From Pseudonocardia cypriaca (GTDB lineage: Bacteria > Actinomycetota > Actinomycetes > Mycobacteriales > Pseudonocardiaceae): a DNA stretch of 64,000 bases. A program made the translations under genes and the position numbers. A model generated the notes under the pieces. It did not search any database and had not been told where the DNA came from. It saw only the letters and a program-made list of their open reading frames with translations. This document shows, one piece after another, positions 53,137-61,163 of the stretch (the stretch's first letter is position 1; each line of letters opens with the position of its first letter). The stretch covers positions 682,001 to 746,000 of the forward strand of contig NZ_VFPH01000001.1 in the NCBI RefSeq assembly GCF_006717045.1, in the 5' to 3' direction.

Positions 53137-53561
53137 CTTGTCGAGTGTGGATTCGTCGTCTCCCGCCGCCGGCCCCATGCGACGACGAGGGCGAGCGCCG
53201 CGAGCAGGACGTTGAACGGCGTGTCGGCGGCTTCCCCGCGGGAGAGGTGGAAGGCGATCGCGCCCACCTGCAGCGCCGCACACCCGAGCGCCGCGAGGAC
53301 GGTGAGTCCGGGTGCGACCCCGGTGACGGCGGGAAGCAGGATGCCGAGGCCGCCGAGCAGGTCGAGCAGCGCCGTCGCGTACAGGAACGGGGCGGGAACC
53401 TCCCCGGCCCAGGGGAAAGCGGCAGCGATCTGCGGGATCGGGGTGAGCAGCTTCCACAGGCCGGTGCCTGCGAAGACGAGGAACAGCAGGATCTGGACGG
53501 CCCACAGGCCGATCCGAAGGGGACGGGACACGCGACCACTCCAGCGCGGAGCGGCCGCCAC
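53118..53561 (-). CDS. DoxX-like membrane protein
   Basis: A 147-residue four-helix protein of the DoxX/DoxD family. It has LFLVFAGTGLWKLL in helix 1, FLYATALLDLLGGLGILLP in helix 2, then helices at about 85-105 and 115-130. The function is unknown; some relatives act with thiol or oxidoreductase systems. GTG 53561 is used; a shorter start at the GTG of VSRPLR is possible. Its 3' end carries the iron box for the next gene. Confidence 0.83.
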   Translation of the reverse strand: MAAAPRWSGRVSRPLRIGLWAVQILLFLVFAGTGLWKLLTPIPQIAAAFPWAGEVPAPFLYATALLDLLGGLGILLPAVTGVAPGLTVLAALGCAALQVGAIAFHLSRGEAADTPFNVLLAALALVVAWGRRRETTNPHSTSKESLT

Positions 53562-53613
53562 GTGCCAACACCTCTTCGGGTCGCCCGATACCGCGCCGGT
53601 ATGTTCGCTGGTG

Positions 53614-54474
53614 ATGGATCTGCGGCTGCTTCGCTACTTCGTCGCGGTCGTGGAGGAACGCCACATCGGGCGCGCCGCTGCCCGGCTCCACATGACCCAG
53701 CCGCCGCTGAGCCGGGCCGTCAAGCAGTTGGAGGCGGAGCTGGGCGCCGTGCTCCTGCACCGCACGGCGAGCGGAGTCGCGCCCACCGCCGCGGGCGCCG
53801 CGCTCTACGACGAGGCGCGCACCCTGCTCGCGCAAGCCGACCAGCTCCGCATCCGCGTGGCCGCGGCCGCAGGCGCCGCAACGATCACGATCGGCACCCT
53901 GGCCGACAGCGCCGAGCAGGCCGGGACCCGCCTCGCCGCCGCGTTCCACGAACGGCACCCCGGCGTCGACGTCCGCATCAGGGAGGCCGACTTCGCCGAC
54001 CCGACCACCGGCCTGCGGGCCGGCCTGGTCGAGGTCGCCCTCACCCGCGCCCCGTTCGAGGACAGCGGGATCAGCACCCTCGTGCTGCGCACCGACCCGG
54101 TCGGCGTGGTGCTGCGCACCGACGACCCGCTCGCCCGCCGGGATACCCTGAGCCTCGGTGACCTGGCCGATCGACGGTGGTTCCGGCTGCCCGACGGGAC
54201 CGATCCCGTCTGGCGTGCCTACTGGGATGCCGGCGAGGTCCGGGGCGACGGTCCCGTGGTGCGGACCGTCCACGAGTGCCTGCAGGCCGTTCTCTGGAGC
54301 GGGACGGTCGGGCTGGTACCGCTCGGGCACACGCTCCCCGAAGGACTCACCGCCGTGCCCTTGCTGGACATGCCCCCGAGCCGCCTCGTCGTCGCGTGGA
54401 ACGAGGCCGACGCCAACCCGCTCGTCCGCTCGTTCGTCCACATCGCCGCGGCCCTCTACGGTCGCTCCTCGTGA
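53614..54474 (+). CDS. LysR-family transcriptional regulator
   Basis: A 286-residue LysR regulator. The N-terminal winged HTH is LRLLRYFVAVVEERHIGRAAARLHMTQPPLSRAVKQLE. The C-terminal effector domain has ITIGTLADSAEQ and WNEADANPLVRSFV. It converges with the flavoprotein gene, with adjacent stop codons, and is divergent from DoxX. ATG 53614 is used; a GTG sits directly before it. Confidence 0.93.
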   Translation: MDLRLLRYFVAVVEERHIGRAAARLHMTQPPLSRAVKQLEAELGAVLLHRTASGVAPTAAGAALYDEARTLLAQADQLRIRVAAAAGAATITIGTLADSAEQAGTRLAAAFHERHPGVDVRIREADFADPTTGLRAGLVEVALTRAPFEDSGISTLVLRTDPVGVVLRTDDPLARRDTLSLGDLADRRWFRLPDGTDPVWRAYWDAGEVRGDGPVVRTVHECLQAVLWSGTVGLVPLGHTLPEGLTAVPLLDMPPSRLVVAWNEADANPLVRSFVHIAAALYGRSS

Positions 54475-55728
54475 TCAGCCGAGCGGCGGGATGTTGTGGT
54501 TGCGGTGGAAGAAGTTCGCCGGGTCGTAGGCGGTCTTGATCTCCCGCAGCCGCCGGTGGTTCTCCGGCGTGAACGCGGTGTGCGTCAGCGTCGTGTCGTG
54601 CAGGAAGTTGAGGAACGACCCACCGGTGGCCGACGCGGTGATCGCGTCGGCGGCCTGCGCGGCGATCTTCATGACGAACCGGGCGTCGCGGTGGCTCACC
54701 GGGCCGGGGTCGTCGTGCGCGGGCCGCGCGATCGCGCCGCCCCAGTGCTTGACCTCGACCGGCACCCCGCTCCGGACGACCGCGGCGATGGTGTCCTCGG
54801 AGAGCTCGTCGAACATCGCGAACGTGATCGGCGGCGTCCCCCCGATCGTCGAGATCTCGGAGTAGCGCATCTCGCGGAACCGGTCCACGACCGGCGTGCC
54901 CGCGGCGTCGAGGAGCGGCTGCAGCGCGGCCCGGCCGCCCTCGCCGGCGTAGACGCCACGGACCACCAGCGACTCCTCGCTGACCACCACCGAGACCGAC
55001 AGCTCGTCGGGCAGCTCGTGGTCGGCCAGGTACCGAAGCGCGCGCTCGGCCCCCTCGACCGGGAACTCGGCCCAACCGCCGTAGACGCTCGGCACCGGGT
55101 GGAGCTGGAGCTCCAGCGAGGTGACGACGCCGAAGTTGCCGCTCCCGCCGCGGATGGCCCAGAACAGGTTGGTGTGGTGCTGCCGGTCGGCGACGACCAC
55201 GCGCCCGTCCGCCGTGACGAGCTCGGCCCGCAGCAGGCTGTCGGCGGCGAACCCGTACTTGCGCGACAGCCAGGACAGCCCGCCACCGAGCGTGTATCCA
55301 ACGACGCCGACCGACGGCGTGTCCCCGGAGAGCGGCGCGAGCCCGAACGGCTCGGCGGCGGCGATCACCTCGCTCCACCGCACCCCCGGCCCCACCCGCG
55401 CGATGCGGCGGTCGGGGTCGACCAGCACCTGTGCCATCCGCGAGGTCCGCAGCAGGATGCCGCCGTCGGGAGCGACGACCGTGCCGTGGCCGGTGGACAG
55501 CACCGTGAGCGGCAGGCCGTGGCGGCGGGCGGCGCGGACGGTGGCCTGCACGTCGGCGACGGTCTCGGCGTCGACGACGGCATCCGGCGCGCCGCGGAAG
55601 CTGTCCCGCTGCCGCTCGTACTCGGCGTCGCCGGGCAGGTGCAGAGGGCCGGTCAGCGTGGTCTCCAGCTCGTGCGCGATCTGGCCGAGGCTCGGTGCCT
55701 GCGCCAGCTGCTGCGTCGGGGTGCTCAT
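54475..55728 (-). CDS. FAD-linked (BBE-type) oxidoreductase
   Basis: A 417-residue berberine-bridge-like flavoprotein. The FAD PP-loop is in AARRHGLPLTVLSTGHG (the His can bind FAD covalently). TLGGGLSWLSRKYGFAADSL and GSGNFGVVTSLEL follow. The BBE tail is YDPANFFHRNHNIPP. The Cys used for bicovalent FAD is absent (GDTPSVGVVGYTLGGG), so attachment would be through His only. The start overlaps a 25-codon upstream ORF (ATGA). Confidence 0.92.
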   Translation of the reverse strand: MSTPTQQLAQAPSLGQIAHELETTLTGPLHLPGDAEYERQRDSFRGAPDAVVDAETVADVQATVRAARRHGLPLTVLSTGHGTVVAPDGGILLRTSRMAQVLVDPDRRIARVGPGVRWSEVIAAAEPFGLAPLSGDTPSVGVVGYTLGGGLSWLSRKYGFAADSLLRAELVTADGRVVVADRQHHTNLFWAIRGGSGNFGVVTSLELQLHPVPSVYGGWAEFPVEGAERALRYLADHELPDELSVSVVVSEESLVVRGVYAGEGGRAALQPLLDAAGTPVVDRFREMRYSEISTIGGTPPITFAMFDELSEDTIAAVVRSGVPVEVKHWGGAIARPAHDDPGPVSHRDARFVMKIAAQAADAITASATGGSFLNFLHDTTLTHTAFTPENHRRLREIKTAYDPANFFHRNHNIPPLG

Positions 55729-55802
55729 CGCACGGCCTCGCTGCGCTCGGCCGGCGCGTCGCGCAGGCGCTGTGACATTGATTCGCTCGCAAGCTCGCTC
55801 AT
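55725..55802 (-). CDS. 25-residue coupled leader ORF of the flavoprotein gene
   Basis: ATG 55802 has AGGAG 6 bases upstream and the frame reads MSELASESMSQRLRDAPAER and five more residues. It ends in a TGA that overlaps the flavoprotein ATG (ATGA). The peptide is hydrophilic and not recognised. It is likely a leader that sets translation of the downstream gene. The GCGAGCTTGCGAGCG motif inside it is partly palindromic. Confidence 0.5.
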   Translation of the reverse strand: MSELASESMSQRLRDAPAERSEAVR

Positions 55803-56061
55803 CGCCATCTCCTCGGACCGTCTCGTCGCCGGTGATGACCGGCGCCCGGTCCGGAACTGATCGGCCGGGTACGAGAAGGCTGGTCCGAGGGGGCGTCGAG
55901 GGCGTCCGACCGGTGTCGGCTCCTCGGCTACGTCGCCGCGCCCACGCCGATGGGGCGGCCTACGCCGCTGGGCGTAGCCGCTCATGCCGGCGATCCTCGC
56001 TTGGCATTCGACGAAAGGTGCGCTCGCTGACAGTTGGAGCTGGAGATGATCGGTACGCTCG

Positions 56062-56979
56062 ATGCGACTTCACGGCATCGCTGATTCGCGCACGGGGATG
56101 GGACGGTCTATGTGGAGTACGTGGCTCGCTCTTCGACGAACAGATGCGGCCCCGCAGGTATCCGGCCACACTCGCGAGCAATCCAGCGCGATCGTGACAG
56201 CTCGACGCGCCGACCCCGTAGCTGCTGCGGGTGACGGCGATACCGGTGCGTCTGAGCGCATTGCCACGGATGATGCGGTGGTCGGTAGTCATTACGCCAC
56301 CGGTCGAGAGCTCATCGAGCGAGTTCACGAAGCGGTCAAGCGTGACCCGTCTCTTGCGGACCACCCGGATCTGGCCGATTGGCTGCTGGTCCTGGCACAC
56401 CTGGACGCAAGCCCGATCGATGTGAGCGGCCCGGCCGCCGTCGCCATCGAATCGATCATCGGTCGTTCAGGGGACGCTGCTTCCGCCTCCCTGGCGAGGA
56501 AGCTCCATCCCCTCGTCAGGGTGCGGCTGGGTCTCACCTCACCGGCCCTGTACATGGTCTGGGGGCTGACCTGCGTCGCCGCGTTCCTCGCGCCCGCATT
56601 CTTGGTGGTGAACTTCTTCCTGATCCCGCATCAAGGCTTCCTCCTCGGCCTGCCGGCGGATGTCGTCGTACTGGTGACGCTGGCCGGGGCGGCCGGGAGT
56701 GTCGTCAGCCTGTTGACCCGGGTGCGGGAGTTCGATCGCCAGCGCAAGTCCCCACGTGCGGTTCTCTTCTTGACGGGCCTCTTCCGGCCGATCATCGGAA
56801 CCATATTCGGCATGTTCGTCTACCTCCTCCTGCTGTCGGAGTTGTTGCCGATCGAGGTGCCTGCAGGCCCAGCAGTGGGCTTCTACCCGGCCATTGCGTT
56901 CATCGCGGGATTCAGTGAGCGCTTCGTGCCCGATGTCGTCGACCAGGCCGAGCGCGGGATCGTGGGTAGAAGGCTCTAG
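56062..56979 (+). CDS. Unknown membrane protein, accessory region
   Basis: A protein of 305 residues from ATG 56062. The first 70 residues look weakly coding, so the true start may be later (for example GTG 56278). After a charged helical segment (RELIERVHEAVKRDPSLADH) there are about four membrane helices in residues 160-290. No family is recognised. Codon use is less GC3-biased than in the core genes, suggesting acquired DNA. Confidence 0.6.
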   Translation: MRLHGIADSRTGMGRSMWSTWLALRRTDAAPQVSGHTREQSSAIVTARRADPVAAAGDGDTGASERIATDDAVVGSHYATGRELIERVHEAVKRDPSLADHPDLADWLLVLAHLDASPIDVSGPAAVAIESIIGRSGDAASASLARKLHPLVRVRLGLTSPALYMVWGLTCVAAFLAPAFLVVNFFLIPHQGFLLGLPADVVVLVTLAGAAGSVVSLLTRVREFDRQRKSPRAVLFLTGLFRPIIGTIFGMFVYLLLLSELLPIEVPAGPAVGFYPAIAFIAGFSERFVPDVVDQAERGIVGRRL

Positions 56980-57036
56980 GCCCGTGGCGCCAGACGTGCG
57001 ACGAGCGGTGGAACCGAAGCGGGTCGGCCGTCGTCC

Positions 57037-57627
57037 ATGCCGGCCATGGACAACTCTCACCGTTCGACCTACCAGTGCCTGGCTGCCCGTGCACGCCGTT
57101 CCATCGTGCGGATTCGACGCTTGCTGGTCTTCGTCGGTCTTGCGCTCGTCGCGATGACACCAACCACAGCCGCCGCCACGGTGCCCGGCGCTGTCGCCCA
57201 GTATCTGCCGTGTCCCGTCCCGACGGACGATCCCGCGCGGTACGACGGCCCGAACGCCCCCTTCCGCTGCCACTCGGCGGTTGCCGACCCGAACGGCCTG
57301 GTCGTCATCCTCCGCGAGGGACGAGCCGCTGTCGCCGGCCCCGGCCCGTTCGGGCGCCAGCACGCCGCGATCGACCGCGGCGTCAGCGACGACGTGATCG
57401 CACGGGTGGTGAGCACCGTCCAGCCGCTCGATGGGCAGCAGCGGAGGTTGCACTACGTCGAGGAGATCCGGATGGGCTCGGAGGCCGTCGAGGTCTGGGT
57501 GGTGGTCGACCGCGCGCCGTCGAGGCAGGCGCCGGACACCCGGCCGTTCGGGGTGATCACGGCATTCTGCCGGGATGTGGGAGGCGGGGAGTCGGAGAGG
57601 TGCCCGTCGTGGGTGAGCGCCGGATGA
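57037..57627 (+). CDS. Unknown secreted protein
   Basis: A protein of 196 residues with an Arg-rich start, a hydrophobic segment (LLVFVGLALVAMTPTTAAAT) that looks like a signal peptide, and a mature domain with four cysteines (LPCPVP, FRCHS, FCRDV, RCPSW). No family is recognised. No ribosome binding site is obvious before ATG 57037 or 57046. Confidence 0.6.
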   Translation: MPAMDNSHRSTYQCLAARARRSIVRIRRLLVFVGLALVAMTPTTAAATVPGAVAQYLPCPVPTDDPARYDGPNAPFRCHSAVADPNGLVVILREGRAAVAGPGPFGRQHAAIDRGVSDDVIARVVSTVQPLDGQQRRLHYVEEIRMGSEAVEVWVVVDRAPSRQAPDTRPFGVITAFCRDVGGGESERCPSWVSAG

Positions 57628-57661
57628 TCTCGACGACGCCGGCTGCGACCTCCGTGACCGA

Positions 57662-57689
57662 GGGCAGGGGGCAGGGGGCAGGGGGCAGG
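57662..57689 (+). repeat. GGGGGCA heptamer tandem repeat
   Basis: Three copies of GGGGGCA follow a GGGCA. The four G-runs could fold into a G-quadruplex. Confidence 0.7.
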
Positions 57690-57915
57690 TAGATCAGCGA
57701 GGAGCCCGTTGAGGAACCTCATCGCCCGGGCCTCGGCGGCGAGGTTGGAGGGGAGGCCCGACAGGATTCGGAATCACTTGCCGTCGGGATGAGAGCTGAT
57801 CACTGAGCGCGACCACCGGGAGGCATCCGGCTGGAGCCATTAGGGCCGATCGCGTGTTGGCGCAGGCCAACTCGTAACGCTACAGAGAGGACGAACGGTA
57901 TCCAGCTCGCTGCCG

Positions 57916-57938
57916 ACCGTCCGGCCCGAGCGGACGGT
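57916..57938. terminator. Hairpin-forming inverted repeat
   Basis: ACCGTCCG-N7-CGGACGGT gives a perfect 8-bp stem about 290 bp downstream of the secreted-protein gene. It is a terminator or operator candidate. Confidence 0.35.
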
Positions 57939-58052
57939 TCGGCACGGGACAACGGGTGGGCAGCCGGGGGGACAGGCGGATGGCGCAGTCGAGCACGTCA
58001 TCGACCAGATGGATCGCCGGGGCGGCACGAGTGCTCTGACGTGCCTGCGAGC

Positions 58053-58547
58053 ATGACCGGTATCCCTTGGCGCGCGCATCAGGGCCGGTTGGAGAGGACT
58101 ACGTCCGCGTGCTTGCCACCGCGGCCGGACTCACCGTCTCGAAATGCGACCTCGACGTCGACGGGGTCGACCTGCAGATTACCTTGCCGGACGACGTCGG
58201 TTCGGTGCGCTCCCCTCGCATCGAGGTTCAGGTCAAGACGCCATCGCGGCTCTGGCCGGTGGACGGCGTATTCCGCTACGACGGCCTCAACGGCTGGCAG
58301 TTCAACAAGCTCGCCGGGCGGCTTCATGGTGCCGCGCTACTTGTTCCTCCTGACAGTGCCGCGAGAGGCAGCGCGGTACGCCGACCTCAATCACCACGGG
58401 TTGCTGCTCAGGCACATCGATTATTGGACCTCGCTGCACGCGCACCAGACGGTGCCGGAAGGCCTGGCGAGCGTCCGAGTCAAGGTGCCGACGGCCAACG
58501 TCCTCACCGTGCCGCGGCTGCGGGACCTCGTCGAGGCGGCCCGATGA
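58053..58547 (+). pseudogene. DUF4365 protein gene broken by two frameshifts
   Basis: The gene reads in three segments. Frame 3 from ATG 58053 gives MTGIPWRAHQGR; frame 2 (about 58091-58320) gives GEDYVRVLATAAGL and the core with VDGVDLQITLP and RIEVQVKT; then frame 3 again gives FMVPRYLFLL through to 58547. Joined, it resembles a complete DUF4365 protein of about 165 residues, a nuclease-like family common in defence islands. A base seems lost near 58091 and one gained near 58321. Either the gene is dead or the sequence has errors here. Confidence 0.65.
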
Positions 58548-59509
58548 CCCTCCGCGTCGCCGATATCTCGAGCTACCTGGATGCCACCGGTTGGCACCGC
58601 ACTCCCGAGACATGGCGTGGCGCCGTGATCTGGTCAGCTGGGCAGACCGAGGTCCTGGTCCCGCCGACCGACGACCTGGGGGACGCGGACTTGCGCATCC
58701 GCGAACTGCTCGCCGGGCTCGCCACTGTTGAGGCGCGTGACCCCGCCGATATCGCAAGGGACATCGGCTCCCCGTTCGCCGACACGACCACCTTCCGGAC
58801 GGGCCCGCTTCCCCTGGCGGAGGGAGCCGACGTCGTGGCCGGACTCCACAGGATGGTCCTCACCGCGGCCCGCATCGTCGTCGAAGGCCCACGGCGTTCG
58901 TTCGTCGGGCGGCCACCCGCAAAGGTGTCCGGGCTGCTCGGATCGACCGGTCTCGCCACTGGGCACATCCCCGGCTTCAGCGTGTCGTTGTCGCTCGACG
59001 TCGCTTCGGACATCGGTCGAGATGTGGCGATCCAGCTTTTCGACGCGACGAGCGCGGTCCAGGAGTCGATCGAGCAGCCCGACGACGCGGCGCTCGACGG
59101 CGTGGCCGCCGCCGGTGTCTCCGCCGGCTTTGCGCTGCCGTGGGCGATCTCGGCCAGGACTCCTTCGAGCTCGACTTCCGGTGAGCGCACGGCGTGCGCA
59201 CCGGTTTGCCCACCCGGACGCTGGCGCGCAACCGCACCCCTCCCACCGCGACCCCCGGGCTGTTCTACGTCGCTGACGATAGAGGAGGCGCCGCCACCAC
59301 GCGTCCGGCGCGCTCACGGAGGAGGAGGTGCTCCGGCGGGCGAGAGCGGGGTCGGAGTAGCGCCGCGATCTCCCAGAAGCTGTGGGCGGCCGGTGGCGGC
59401 AGCCCCGACAGCTGCAGGGCCAGGCCGCTGCGGTGGGCGGTCTCGATCAACAGCGTCGTGCCGTCGGGCGATCGCGACGGATCCTCTCGATGAGTTCCAT
59501 GGTCGGTAG
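58544..59509 (+). pseudogene. Partner of the DUF4365 gene, degraded at the 3' end
   Basis: ATG 58544 overlaps the DUF4365 stop (ATGA). About 200 residues look like real protein (VADISSYLDATGWHRTPETW ... GFSVSLSLDVASD). After about 59150 the frame turns into Pro/Arg-rich non-protein-like sequence. A neighbouring frame there gives a more protein-like GDLGQDSFELDFR ended by a stop. So a frameshift and a nonsense change probably removed the C-terminus. The family is not named. The open frame itself runs to 59509. Confidence 0.5.
59265..59500 (-). pseudogene. Possible small frameshifted gene
   Basis: On the minus strand, ATG 59500 gives MELIERIRRDR. A one-base shift near 59465 then gives PDGTTLLIETAHRSGL and about 45 more codons with plausible composition, ending at 59265. 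There is no recognised family and no strong ribosome binding site. It may be chance, but it fits the frameshift-rich character of this stretch. Confidence 0.28.
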
Positions 59510-59548
59510 CTCATGAAGATCACGCGGTGGCCGTCTCAGATCACGACG

Positions 59549-59569
59549 CCCCACCGCTCACCGGTGGGG
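59549..59569. terminator. Hairpin before the BREX operon
   Basis: CCCCACCG-CTCAC-CGGTGGGG forms an 8-bp perfect stem with a 5-nt loop. It separates the degraded genes from the BREX leader. Confidence 0.45.
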
Positions 59570-59671
59570 AACTCATGCACCACCTTCGAGGAGACGACCC
59601 TTGTAGTCTCGGCCACCACGTTCGCCACGATGGTCAGGACGAGTGTTTCGGGACGTGGGGAGGAGGCCACG

Positions 59672-59806
59672 ATGGATGAGCAGGTAGCAAGAAGCCCAAG
59701 GTCGGACCATCGAAGGGCCGGCGAGCGACCTGACGCGGCCTGTCAAGGGCTCGAACGAGGCGCGTGGCGCCCCAGCGGTCACGACGGTTCGAGGTCCTTC
59801 CGGTGA
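59672..59806 (+). CDS. 44-residue leader ORF coupled to brxA
   Basis: ATG 59672 has a strong ribosome binding site (GGGGAGGAGG, 5-base spacing). The 44-codon frame begins MDEQVARSPRSDHRRAGERP and is Arg/Gly/Ser-rich. It ends in TGA overlapping the GTG at 59803 (GTGA), like the other junctions of the operon. It is not recognised. It may be a tiny BREX component or a translation-coupling leader. Confidence 0.45.
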   Translation: MDEQVARSPRSDHRRAGERPDAACQGLERGAWRPSGHDGSRSFR

Positions 59807-60606
59807 CCGTGATGGACGATCGTCTCCGCGAGCATGCCACCGAGATTGTTCCGGGCGATCGGTCCGGCGGCCCCAGCACCAGCCAGACGATCATGGTGTC
59901 GAGTCTGAGCACCCTCCTGCAGCTGCTTCCTCCGGAGGCGCCAGCCAACTCCTACCGCATTGCGGTCATCGACGAGAACGTCCTCGGAAAGAGGACAGCC
60001 GGTGCTCGCGAATGGGCATTCCGCCAGCTACGCCGCTTCTACGTCCTCGACCCGGCGTCGCTGCTCTTCCGCGCACTGCGCGATCTCTGGCCTGACCCCG
60101 AACCAGATCGACCGCTGCTCGCGATGCTCTGTGCGATGGCCCGGGATCCCGTCCTGCGGGCCAGCGCGCCGATGGTTCTGGCCTCCGACATCGGCACCGT
60201 TATCGGGCCGGACGACTTCGAGAAGATGATCGATGAGACCTTTCCCGGGGCCTATCGCGCCAGCACACGACGGGGGACGGCCCAGAAGCTGGCGTCGTCC
60301 TGGCAGCAGTCGGGCCACCTCGATGCCCAGACCCCGTCGCGCAAGATCCGCGCCCGCGCAACGAGCTCGCCATCGACCTTGGCCTACGCATTGCTGCTCG
60401 GGCATTTGCAGGGCGTGCGTGGCGCCGCTCTCCTCGAGACGCCGTGGGCGCAGGTACTCGACCAGCCTAGGTCGCGCCTCGTCGACCTCGGTGTCGCCGC
60501 ATCGCAGCGTGGGATGCTGGAGTTCCGCCATGCCGGGGGGTTGATCGACGTGAGCTTTCACGAGCTCCTCCGCCCGTTCGACGACGATGGGCAATTGCAC
60601 CTATGA
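59803..60606 (+). CDS. brxA: BREX protein BrxA (DUF1819)
   Basis: A 267-residue protein. The DUF1819 core starts around residue 45 (YRIAVIDENVLGKRTAGARE, then FRQLRRFYVLDPASLLFRAL) and continues through RASTRRGTAQKLASSWQQSG and RGMLEFRHAGGLIDVSF. BrxA is a small helical DNA-binding protein of type 1 BREX phage defence. The GTG start is supported by overlap with the leader ORF; ATG 59812 is an alternative. The stop overlaps brxB (ATGA). The N-terminal extension of about 40 residues is longer than in usual BrxA proteins. Confidence 0.87.
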   Translation: MTVMDDRLREHATEIVPGDRSGGPSTSQTIMVSSLSTLLQLLPPEAPANSYRIAVIDENVLGKRTAGAREWAFRQLRRFYVLDPASLLFRALRDLWPDPEPDRPLLAMLCAMARDPVLRASAPMVLASDIGTVIGPDDFEKMIDETFPGAYRASTRRGTAQKLASSWQQSGHLDAQTPSRKIRARATSSPSTLAYALLLGHLQGVRGAALLETPWAQVLDQPRSRLVDLGVAASQRGMLEFRHAGGLIDVSFHELLRPFDDDGQLHL

Positions 60607-61163
60607 GCTACGTCGACGGCCTTCTGCACGCGTACTCGAAGTTCGTCGCGCTCCCATGGCAGCGCAATCTCGCACCTCCGCAGCGCGTATGGATGGCGGT
60701 CTACCCGCCCGAGCACGAGCGGCGGCTCCGACTCTACGTTCCCGAGTTCGGCACCGCCACGAACCGGCACGGCCATTCCTGGGCCCTCGTCGACATCAGC
60801 AGAACGTTCGAAGCGTGGATGGCTGCCCTGAGCTACCGCGACTCGTACTTCGAAGACCCCGAGCTGCTCGAGACGGCTCTGCCGGCGTACTTCGACCATC
60901 TCGTTGACGACGTTCGCGCTCGCTTGACCGCACACTCCGACCCCCATGGCGTGGTCGGACTCCTTGGAGCCGGCACCCTGTTCGGCCTCGGTGCTGCCGT
61001 CAAGGTGTCCGCCCTCGTGAACGCGGTCCACGATGCCGTCGCCGGCCGGCTGCTGGTCTTCTTCCCGGGCGAGCACAGCGGTCACAGTTACCGTCTGTTG
61101 GATGCTCGTGACGGATGGAACTATCAGGCGACAGCGATCACCCCCGACGGAAGTAGTCGATGA
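60603..61163 (+). CDS. brxB: BREX protein BrxB (DUF1788)
   Basis: A 186-residue DUF1788 protein. Its clearest signature is the C-terminal GRLLVFFPGEHSGHSYRLLD followed by a DGWNYQA motif. The N-terminal SKFVALPWQRNLAPPQRVW is also typical. It overlaps brxA and brxC by 4 bases each. BrxB is required for BREX defence; its biochemical role is not settled. Confidence 0.92.
   Translation: MSYVDGLLHAYSKFVALPWQRNLAPPQRVWMAVYPPEHERRLRLYVPEFGTATNRHGHSWALVDISRTFEAWMAALSYRDSYFEDPELLETALPAYFDHLVDDVRARLTAHSDPHGVVGLLGAGTLFGLGAAVKVSALVNAVHDAVAGRLLVFFPGEHSGHSYRLLDARDGWNYQATAITPDGSSR

Larger units (their letters stand above)
57628..58052. other. Intergenic region with G-rich repeat and hairpin
   Basis: No convincing gene is present. 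It contains the G-rich repeat at 57662-57689 and the inverted repeat at 57916-57938. A short minus-strand stretch around 57700-57770 has coding-like codons but no start or family and may be a gene remnant. Confidence 0.5.
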
